Shown here in pieces: positions 1-5,754 of a DNA stretch of 9,641 bases (positions within the stretch are counted from its first letter, which is position 1; each line of letters begins with the position of its first letter). The notes below the pieces were generated by a model. The model worked only from the letters and a program-made list of their open reading frames with translations. It was not told the origin of the DNA and did not search any database. The position numbers and the translations under genes were made by a program. Origin of the DNA: Candidatus Hydrogenedentota bacterium (GTDB lineage: Bacteria > Hydrogenedentota > Hydrogenedentia > Hydrogenedentiales > CAITNO01); the NCBI GenBank assembly GCA_903922535.1, contig CAIXUF010000367.1, positions 1 to 9,641 of the forward strand, read 5' to 3'.

Positions 1-20
1 CTTCGCTGCGCTCGCAATGA
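1..20. repeat. Partial copy of a dispersed intergenic repeat, cut by the window edge
   Basis: The first bases read, on the minus strand, TTCATTGCGAGCGCAGCGAAG-like. I recognise this TCATTGCGAG...GCGAAG pattern as a type of short repeat that recurs between genes in many environmental bacterial genomes. Only one end is visible here and no second copy lies in the window, so the call rests on recognition of the motif alone. It sits outside the terminator of the GH28-like gene, a typical place for such repeats. Confidence 0.35.
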
Positions 21-58
21 AGATAACATGGTTTTCTGATTAAAGAAGGCTAATTAAG

Positions 59-100
59 GAAGGCAGTCCCCATCACGGGGGCTGCCTTCTTGTTCTTTCG
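59..100 (-). terminator. Strong hairpin terminator after the GH28-like gene, probably bidirectional
   Basis: Bases 59-71 pair with 77-89 to form a 13-bp stem (one T-G wobble at 67/81) around the five-base loop 72-76. In the minus direction the stem is followed by a T-rich stretch (complement of 40-58). In the plus direction it is followed by TTGTTCTTTC at 90-99. It lies 22 bases beyond the stop of the GH28-like gene, so it most likely ends that transcript. A gene arriving from the left edge could share it. Confidence 0.75.
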
Positions 101-111
101 TATCAGGGTGT

Positions 112-1734
112 TCAGCGCACCACGACTTCTTTTTCATCCACGCCGACGACCGCCACCGCCTTCTCGGCGCTGTCCAGCACGTTGCCTCCCAGGCGGATGC
201 GTTTCGTGGACTCGCCAGACACCTCAAGGAAGGTCTTTGCACCCTCCGGCGCGAAGCTGCCGCGCAGCAGCGCATCGCGCACGTTCACGAAGCGCAGCAC
301 CGGCCCGCCCTCGGGCGCGGCGCGCGTCTGGAGCATGTCGATGTTCAGTCCGCTGACATCGTCACATATCAGCGCCGGGCCTGGCTGGCCGGGCGCGGAG
401 GGCGTGGGCGCGCCGCCATCGGCGGGCCATTCCACCCTGCGATCCTCGCGCGTGGCGACCCGCCAGAAGCCGTCGTCAAACAGCAGTTGCACGTTGTGCA
501 GCACCAGGTTGTCGGTGTGGCGCACATACATGCCGTAGGCGGGCAGCGCGGTGAACATGTCGGTGTCGGGGTATTCGGCCTCACACTCCGGCATGGGCTC
601 GCCCGCCGGGCGCCACGCGCAACCACCCTTGAACCGGATGCGAATGTTGGACAAGCTCACGCCGTCCACGCGCGCCCCGGGGATGCCCGTGATCGTGCAG
701 GTGTTCGACGCGCCCGTGGCAACGATGTTGTCGATCACCACATTCTTCAGCGAGCCCGGAACCGGGGTGGCCATGTCGCGGCCCCGGTTGCCCAGGCGGA
801 TAAAGACCGGCGTGGACACGTCGTGCATGGACAGGTTGGACACGGCCACCCCGTCGATGTTGGCGCCGTCCACGGACTCCAGCGCCACGCCGCCCAACGC
901 GGGCCGGTCGCCGGGAAGACTGGCCATCACGCAGTTGCCCACGGTGATGTGCTTGAAGTCGCCGCCCGATTCCGTGCCCAGTTTGAAGCAGTTGCAGCCG
1001 GTGGCCAGATAACAGTTGGTGACCGTGATGTTTTCGCAGGAGCGCCGCTCGCCCAGTGAGAAGCTGCTCTTGGGCACAATCGCGTCGTCCCAGGACTCGA
1101 TGTGGCAGTTGGCAATGCGCACGTTGCGGCACGAGTCAGGATCAATGCCGTCGGCGTGACCGTTGAGAATGGTGACGCCGTCGATGTTGACGAAGTCCGT
1201 GCCGAGCAGGCTGATGTTGTAGTTGGGGCAGTTCTGGAGGCGCACACCCTTGATGTCAACATACTTGCAGCGCTTGAGTGCGATGGCTTTCGGCCCATGG
1301 CGCTTTTCGCGATTGGAATCAATGACGCCCTCGCCCACAATGGCTATGCGCTCCACATCCTCGCCCCAAATCAGCGCGTTGTGGAAGAAGGAAGTTTCCG
1401 CGTCGGACGCGTTTTTGAAGTCGAGCTTCTCGATCTTGTCGTAGTCTGTCCCGTCCTTGCTGCCCAGAATCGTTGCGCCCGCCTCCAACCGCAGCGTCAC
1501 GTTGCTCCGCAGGTGGATGCTGCCACACAAGTACGTGCCCGCCGGAAACAGCACCGTGCCTCCGCCCTTTTCAGAGCAGGCGTCGATGGCCTTCTGCGCG
1601 GCGGCGGTCTCCTTGGCCGTGCCGTCCCCCTTCGCGCCATGGTCGCGGACGTTGAACCCGGCCAGACCGGTTCCCGCCCAAGCCGCGGTTCCGATCAAGA
1701 TCACCGACACAAACGACAGAGCCCTGATCATCAT
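112..1734 (-). CDS. Exported GH28-like (polygalacturonase-type) right-handed beta-helix protein
   Basis: A 540-residue protein with a Sec signal peptide (hydrophobic residues 5-18, likely cleavage after AWA at 18-20). It then shows the pectate-lyase-superfamily opening FNVRDHGAKGDG and a long series of beta-helix coils rich in N/V/I ladders. The middle matches GH28: HADGIDPDS (193-201) stands where most members have NTDG..., and ESWDDAIVPKSS holds the paired Asp (216-217). The usual GHG histidine motif is replaced by TGCNCFKLGTES (about 245-256), a variant seen in distant GH28 relatives. The role is therefore probably hydrolysis or binding of pectin- or rhamnogalacturonan-like sugars outside the cytoplasm; the substrate cannot be told. 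The start at 1734 is chosen because GAGAGGG lies 5 bases upstream and it gives a clean signal peptide. An in-frame ATG at 1767 would add 11 residues. It is the last gene of the minus-strand string, 59 nt after DUF5615, and is followed by a hairpin. Confidence 0.88.
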   Translation of the reverse strand: MMIRALSFVSVILIGTAAWAGTGLAGFNVRDHGAKGDGTAKETAAAQKAIDACSEKGGGTVLFPAGTYLCGSIHLRSNVTLRLEAGATILGSKDGTDYDKIEKLDFKNASDAETSFFHNALIWGEDVERIAIVGEGVIDSNREKRHGPKAIALKRCKYVDIKGVRLQNCPNYNISLLGTDFVNIDGVTILNGHADGIDPDSCRNVRIANCHIESWDDAIVPKSSFSLGERRSCENITVTNCYLATGCNCFKLGTESGGDFKHITVGNCVMASLPGDRPALGGVALESVDGANIDGVAVSNLSMHDVSTPVFIRLGNRGRDMATPVPGSLKNVVIDNIVATGASNTCTITGIPGARVDGVSLSNIRIRFKGGCAWRPAGEPMPECEAEYPDTDMFTALPAYGMYVRHTDNLVLHNVQLLFDDGFWRVATREDRRVEWPADGGAPTPSAPGQPGPALICDDVSGLNIDMLQTRAAPEGGPVLRFVNVRDALLRGSFAPEGAKTFLEVSGESTKRIRLGGNVLDSAEKAVAVVGVDEKEVVVR

Positions 1735-1793
1735 ACATGCCCTCTCAGAATGGTGCGCAGCGCCCAATGCCGCGCGAAAACCCAGAACGTGGC

Positions 1794-2162
1794 CTATTCT
1801 TCACGCATTGACTGATGAATGCGAATCCGGGTTTCTTCAACGATCCAAAGCTTGCCTTGCGGATCAGATTCCCGAATGGCGGAAAGCAGGTTTCGAACCT
1901 TGTCGGCAAAATTTGCGGTGGAATGCCCCCGTGGCTGACGAATGATGATTATCCCGCACCGGGTTGGATCAACGCGGATCGGATTGGAAAAATCCAGTTC
2001 CAAGGTCACCAAACACCTTTGTTCAGCGATGCATTGCGCATAGATCTGCTGGTCTGCGGCTCCAGTGAGGGATTCCTGCGCCACCGTGTGAGTGTCATGC
2101 CCGGCCGCCATAAACAAACCATAAATGCTCTTGCCCAGGTTCTCGTCCAGTTTGTCTTTCAT
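1794..2162 (-). CDS. DUF5615 PIN-like (Mut7-C-type) predicted toxin nuclease
   Basis: A 122-residue protein with the marks of the DUF5615/COG4634 PIN-like family: LDENL at residues 5-9 near the N-terminus, a small loop GAADQQI (34-40) with a conserved acidic residue, LVTLELDFSNP at 51-61, and the C-terminal WIVEETRIRI strand (105-114). Family members are predicted metal-dependent RNases acting as toxins beside DUF433 antitoxins. Here the motif usually written T-x-D-x-D-F reads T-L-E-L-D-F, so one acidic ligand is Glu. The start ATG overlaps the DUF433 stop as ATGA, which points to translational coupling. Family length is about 110-125 residues, so the gene looks intact. Confidence 0.85.
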   Translation of the reverse strand: MKDKLDENLGKSIYGLFMAAGHDTHTVAQESLTGAADQQIYAQCIAEQRCLVTLELDFSNPIRVDPTRCGIIIIRQPRGHSTANFADKVRNLLSAIRESDPQGKLWIVEETRIRIHQSMREE

Positions 2163-2401
2163 GGGGCGATTTGGGCGGGCATGTCAACGTAGTGTCCGCG
2201 GGTCATTTCCGCCGCGTACGCGAGGGCGGCAAGAACATCCTCGGCGGCCAATTGCGGATATTCGGCAATAACCTGATCCGTCGTCATGCCGTCGGCCAGC
2301 ATGTCGAGAATCATAGAGACCCATATCCGCGTCCCGCGGATGCAGGGTTTCCCGAAACACACATTCGGGTCGATTGAAATTCTAGCCAGGAGGTCGTTCA
2401 T
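2159..2401 (-). CDS. DUF433 HTH protein, predicted antitoxin of the DUF5615 toxin
   Basis: An 80-residue protein of the DUF433/COG2442 family. Diagnostic parts are RISIDPNVCFGKPCIRGTRI (residues 7-26), then a helix-turn-helix-like stretch with DGMTTDQVIAEYP (37-49) and the closing helix AAEDVLAALAYAAE (52-65). It is expected to neutralise the neighbouring PIN-like protein and possibly to autoregulate the pair by binding DNA. The start at 2401 is preferred over the ATG at 2428 because AAGGA sits 8 bases ahead and the family normally begins within a few residues of this point. It follows ettA after 56 nt with no visible terminator. Confidence 0.87.
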   Translation of the reverse strand: MNDLLARISIDPNVCFGKPCIRGTRIWVSMILDMLADGMTTDQVIAEYPQLAAEDVLAALAYAAEMTRGHYVDMPAQIAP

Positions 2402-2457
2402 GGCCGATATCCTTGTCTCTTGGCCCATTATACCGCGTAACCCGGACCTGCGGCGGT

Positions 2458-4146
2458 CTATTTCACCAGCTTGCGGTACCGTGCGCGGCGGTTTTCAAAC
2501 AGCCGCGAACCAAGTTCGCGCAGACGCCATTCCTCGTATTCGGAGTAGTTGCCCTGGAACCAGCGCACACTGCCCTCACCCTCGAAAACCAGGAGGTGCG
2601 TGCAGATGCGGTCGAGGAAGAAACGGTCGTGGCTGATGACGAGCGCGCAGCCGCTGAACTCCAACAGCGCCTCTTCCAGCAGGCGCAGGGTGTTCACGTC
2701 GAGGTCGTTGGTGGGTTCGTCGAGCATGAGGACGTTGCCGCCGTCCTTGAGCAGCTTGGCGAGATTGCAGCGGTTGCGCTCGCCGCCGGAGAGCTGGCCG
2801 GCGGTCTTCTGCTGGTCGGCACCGCGGAATCCGAACTGGCTGAGGTACTTGCGGATGGGGATGCGCTGCTTGCCCAGTTCAATCTCGTCGAGCCCGCCGC
2901 CCACCTCCTCAAGCAGACTGACGTCGCCGGCAAGCGCGGAGCGCTCCTGGTCCACATAGGACAGCTTGACCGAAGCGCCGACGACGACCCTGCCCGCGTC
3001 GGCCTGTTCGGCGCCGGTGATCATGCGCAGCATGGTCGTCTTGCCGGTGCCGTTGGGCCCGATGATGCCGATGAGCGCCGCCTTGGGCACGATGAAATTG
3101 AGCTTCTCGAAAAGCGTCTGATCACCGAAGCTTTTTGTGGCGTTCTGAAACTCTATGACCTGCTCGCCGAGCGCCGGGCCGGGCGCTATCTGGATGACCG
3201 CTCCGTCGCCCTTGGCGGCGGCGTTTTCGCGCGCCACCAACTGCTCGTACTGGGAGAGCCGCGCATGGCTCATCTCGTGACGGGCCTTGTTGCTCATGCG
3301 AATCCAGTCCAGTTCGCGGCGCAGCGCGCGTCCGCGCGTCGAATCGCCGCGCTCCTGCTGGGCGAAGGCCGCCAGCTTCTGCTCGATCCAGGACGAGTAG
3401 TTGCCTTCCCAGGGGATGCCGCGGGTGCCCTCCAGTTCGAGGATCCACTTGGTCACGTTGTCGAGGAAGTAGCGGTCGTGGGTGACGATGATTACCGTGC
3501 CGGGATAGTCGCGCAACTGCGCCTCAAGCCAGTCAATGGTCTCCGCGTCGAGATGGTTCGTGGGCTCGTCGAGCAGCAGCAGGTCGGGCTGTTCGAGCAG
3601 TGCGCGGCACAATGCCACACGCCGCTTTTCGCCGCCGCTGAGCGTTCCCACAAGCCGGTCGTCCTCGGGCAGGCACAACGCCTCGCTGGCCTGGTTGAGC
3701 CGCTGGTCCAGGTTCCACGCGTCCTTCGCGTCGAGTTTGTCCTGCAGTTCGCCCATGCGGTCAAGCGCCTTTGCCATTGCGTCATCGTCCATGACCTCGC
3801 CCATGCTGGTCGACAAATCATTGAACTCTGCCAGCAGCGCGCTGATCTCGCCGAAGGCGCCCTCAATCATTTCGCGCACGGTCTTGTCCGGGTCCAGCAC
3901 GGGCTCCTGCGGCACAAACCCGACGCGGTAGCCGCGCGACAGTTCGGCGCGCCCCTGAAACTCGGGATCGACACCCGCCATGATGCGCAGCACGGTCGAT
4001 TTGCCGGAGCCGTTCTCGCCGACGATGCCGATCTTGGCGCCGGGATAGAAGCAAAGATTGACGTCCTTGAGCACCTGCTTCTGGCCGTAAAACTTGTTCA
4101 GGCCAAGCATGGTGAATATGTACTGAGATTGCATTTTTTCAAGCAT
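2458..4146 (-). CDS. ettA: Energy-dependent translational throttle protein EttA (ABC-F ATPase)
   Basis: A 562-residue soluble twin-ATPase protein without membrane segments. Domain 1 carries Walker A GENGSGKST (43-51), signature LSGGEKRR (169-176), Walker B LLLLDEPTNHLD (189-200) and switch His in THDR (222-225). Domain 2 carries GPNGTGKTT (363-371), LSGGERNR (452-459), VLMLDEPTNDLD (472-483) and SHDR (505-508). An arm insertion at about 95-145 and the charged linker at about 250-320 (RRELDWIRMSNKAR...) match the P-site-tRNA-interacting motif of EttA, as does the ending GNYSEYEEWR...YRKLVK. EttA binds the ribosomal E site and gates entry into elongation according to the ADP/ATP ratio. Length fits the ~555-residue family. 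The start at 4146 has AAGGTG (4152-4157 complement) 5 bases upstream; the ATG at 4134 lacks a comparable site. It is the first gene of a four-gene minus-strand string. Confidence 0.93.
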   Translation of the reverse strand: MLEKMQSQYIFTMLGLNKFYGQKQVLKDVNLCFYPGAKIGIVGENGSGKSTVLRIMAGVDPEFQGRAELSRGYRVGFVPQEPVLDPDKTVREMIEGAFGEISALLAEFNDLSTSMGEVMDDDAMAKALDRMGELQDKLDAKDAWNLDQRLNQASEALCLPEDDRLVGTLSGGEKRRVALCRALLEQPDLLLLDEPTNHLDAETIDWLEAQLRDYPGTVIIVTHDRYFLDNVTKWILELEGTRGIPWEGNYSSWIEQKLAAFAQQERGDSTRGRALRRELDWIRMSNKARHEMSHARLSQYEQLVARENAAAKGDGAVIQIAPGPALGEQVIEFQNATKSFGDQTLFEKLNFIVPKAALIGIIGPNGTGKTTMLRMITGAEQADAGRVVVGASVKLSYVDQERSALAGDVSLLEEVGGGLDEIELGKQRIPIRKYLSQFGFRGADQQKTAGQLSGGERNRCNLAKLLKDGGNVLMLDEPTNDLDVNTLRLLEEALLEFSGCALVISHDRFFLDRICTHLLVFEGEGSVRWFQGNYSEYEEWRLRELGSRLFENRRARYRKLVK

Positions 4147-4296
4147 ATTGACACCTTTTTGACACGTTACTCTTTTCCAGAAACGTTATCACATCGTGCC
4201 AGTCACGACACACGGAAAGGCGAGGAATAATGGCTGGACTGGGATGGAGTCTAACACAAAAGGGAAAGACTTGGTATGTGATCACCGTTATCACCC
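4147..4296. other. Upstream region of ettA
   Basis: This 150-bp stretch between the ettA start and the IS3 remnant must hold any ettA promoter. Reading toward ettA, I see only weak sigma70-like candidates: TG-T-TAGACT (complement near 4250) and GATAAC (complement near 4185), neither with a good -35 box. Nothing here looks coding or like a structured RNA. Close to the IS boundary the minus strand shows a short doublet, GGTGATAAC followed directly by GGTGATCAC. Confidence 0.3.
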
Positions 4297-4519
4297 TGAG
4301 GTGGACCCGGTTTTCTGGACAGTTGCATAAGATGGCATACTGAGGCCCAAGGCCTGCGAGAAAGGGTATGCCATGAGCAAAAAGAGTCGTCGTGTGTTCA
4401 GCGGAACCGAGAAAGCCCGTGTTGCGCTTGCCGCGCTGCGCGAGGCGCAGACGGTCAACGAGATCGCCGCGGAGCACAAGGTTCACCCGACGCAGGTGCG
4501 CCAGTGGAAGAAGCAGCTT
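4297..4519 (+). mobile_element. Left-end fragment of an IS3-family insertion sequence
   Basis: The segment begins TGAGGTGGACCCGGTTTTCT at 4297, which has the TG terminus and GGACCC...TTTTCTGGACA pattern of IS3-family terminal inverted repeats. An orfA start follows 76 bp later. Homology ends near 4519, where the sequence switches to a transposase remnant on the other strand. No orfB and no right-hand inverted repeat are present in the window, so the copy cannot move by itself. Whether it was split by a later insertion or by deletion cannot be decided from this sequence. Confidence 0.7.
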
Positions 4520-4546
4520 GCCTGGGCGGATGATGCGCATCCATGA
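4373..4546 (+). pseudogene. Truncated IS3-family transposase OrfA (N-terminal part)
   Basis: A 57-codon reading frame whose first ~49 residues form the N-terminal HTH of IS3-family OrfA: RRVFSGTEKARVALAALRE, then the recognition-helix part NEIAAEHKVHPTQVRQWKKQ. In intact elements this protein binds the inverted repeats and is fused to the OrfB integrase by -1 frameshifting. Full OrfA proteins run to about 90-110 residues with a leucine zipper, which is missing here. The final codons after KKQL (AWADDAHP) are antisense to the neighbouring DDE transposase remnant, so the gene ends by accident at 4546. The segment AAAGGG at 4361-4366 could be its ribosome site, 6 bases before the ATG. Confidence 0.78.
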
Positions 4547-5521
4547 ACCGTAGGAACTCCACACGAGGGCCGGAACGGTGGTGGCGATGGCAAGCATGAC
4601 GCCCTGGGCGATGAGACCGAGCTGGATGAAGCGCTGGCAGGCGTCCATCTTTCTGCGGACGGTGTCGCGGCACCCTGCGGGTTTTCGGTGCAGGTGCTGC
4701 TTTTTCGCCTTTCGGCCGATGGACGTCATTTTGCCATCCAGAAGTGGTGCAGGAAGGCGCCGTCGGTGTGCAGGGCGCTTTTGAAACTGACTTCGATCTT
4801 GAAGCGGCACCGGTACTGTTGGATGACGTCGCGAGGTTCCAGCGCAAGGTCGGTGGTCATGAGGATCAGGCGTCCGCGGGTGGGGTGTATGACGGCGACG
4901 AAGCGGACCAGGATTCCGACGGCCCTCCACAAAAGGTCGGCGGCGCGCACGGCCAGCCTCACGCCGGCCTCGCCGTATACGGGGCTTTCAATGGACTGCA
5001 TGGCGGCGGGGTCGTCGAACAGGGTCTTGAGCGGGACTTTTTCCCCGTACCGCCTTGGCCGTCCGCGTTTTGGGCGCTCGGGGGGCGGCGCGGGCATCCA
5101 GACGACGGCGTTGCTGCGCACGCGGGTGACCAGGTGGTGCCCCATGCGCAAAAGGGGCAGGACGATCTTGCAGGACGCATAGTAGGCGTCAGCCACGAAG
5201 TGGCAGGGGGCGTCAACCCCCAGCGGCCAGTTCAGGGCGATCATCTTGTCCAATAGCGTGCGGTGGCCGCGGTTAGAAAAGACCGCGCCCTCGTGGATGC
5301 GGGCCGCCAGCGGCAGGGCGACGACGCTGGGCAGGCCCCTGGCCAGGACGGCCACCGCCTGGCATGAATGCCCCAGGATGTGCCCGGGCTTGATGTTCGA
5401 TTCGGACTCCTGGTGTATCCGCTTGACTCCCGGCATTTTCTTGCCGGCCTTGGCGACCTTGATGCCGTCGCCGGCCAGCACGCGCCCCGGCTCGCTGTCG
5501 ACGCAAACCCGAAGCTGGGGC
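4520..5521 (-). pseudogene. IS4-superfamily DDE transposase, truncated at both ends and frameshifted
   Basis: Reading on the minus strand, the first acidic catalytic residue is in LAGDGIKVAKAGKKMPGVKR (Asp at 5467-5469), the second in HFVADAYYAS (Asp at 5188-5190), and the Glu in YRCRFKIEVSFK (4792-4794). The last matches the Y-x2-R-x3-E part of the IS4-type signature. The frame meets TGA at 4726-4728 after HHFWMAK. The rest of the family's C-terminus (KMTSIGRKAKKQHLH..., then IQLGLIAQGVMLAIATT and SSYGSWMRIIRPG) continues in the -1 frame to about 4520. The expected N-terminal ~100 residues are absent beyond about 5521, and the protein is also cut just after RPG where IS3 sequence begins. No inverted repeats are recognisable. 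It is a dead remnant unless the AAAA run supports frameshifting, and even then it is incomplete. Confidence 0.82.
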
Positions 5522-5700
5522 GGACAGTACTGCCAGTCAAGCTGCACGCACCTCGGAGAGGGGCGGACCGAATACGTCCCCCAGGAACGCCCAAGGCAGT
5601 CAAGGCACAACTGGCCAACCACAAGAAGTTCAAAGAATTTACCCAGGAATGGGTGACTCTCGCCATCGAGTTGTGTAAGACTAAGCCGACTCAGGAAGAA
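5522..5700 (+). pseudogene. Fragment resembling the C-terminal half of a DUF6788-type protein, frameshifted
   Basis: From 5528 one plus frame reads YCQSSCTHLGEGRTEYVPQE, close to the YWQLSYTH...SRTEYVRPE pattern I know from small DUF6788 proteins. After CGC at 5588-5590 the match continues in another frame from 5593: KAVKAQLANHKKFKEFT, then QEWVTLAIELCKTK, the usual helical tail of those proteins. Loss of one base near 5591 would explain the change of frame. The N-terminal half (normally with a PGSLS segment and Cys-containing loop) is missing where the transposase remnant begins. No stop codon follows, and the second frame runs straight into the downstream enzyme gene. These small genes are often found near mobile elements; the function is not known to me. 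Confidence 0.5.
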
Positions 5701-5740
5701 CATAGGCGGTCTGAGAACTCGGTACTCTCAAGAACGACAA

Positions 5741-5746
5741 AGGAAG
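5741..5746 (+). promoter_or_regulatory. Ribosome binding site that sets the start of the sulfatase-like gene
   Basis: AGGAAG lies 8 bases before the ATG at 5755. The frame is open for 387 bases further upstream, to an ATG at 5368, but that part is antisense transposase and a DUF6788-like remnant. This site, together with the signal peptide that starts at 5755, decides the start. Confidence 0.7.
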
Positions 5747-5754
5747 AACGGCAA

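Noticed and set aside
487..1059. Long plus-strand frames antisense to the GH28-like gene
   Set aside because: Composition is His/Arg/Ala-rich with no motif, as expected for shadow frames; the minus-strand gene explains the region.
4196..4201. TGGCAC on the minus strand upstream of ettA, as a sigma54 promoter
   Set aside because: The matching -12 element should be TTGC-like after five bases, but the sequence there is GATA.
2413..4230. A 605-codon open frame on the plus strand, antisense to ettA
   Set aside because: It is the mirror frame of a G+C-rich gene. The minus strand carries unmistakable ABC-F motifs, and the plus translation has no recognisable domain or ribosome site.
4139..4930. 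A 263-codon minus-strand frame over the IS region
   Set aside because: It is a chimera: antisense sequence, then the true transposase C-terminus after the frameshift, then the antisense of IS3 orfA and of the ettA upstream region. Only the middle part is meaningful and it is given under the transposase pseudogene.
5488..5511. RPGSLSTQ in the plus frame upstream of the DUF6788-like fragment, which resembles the start of that family
   Set aside because: It is antisense to the transposase stretch ending SEPGRVLAGDG, and its distance to the YCQSSCTH part is far too short for the family, so I take it as chance.
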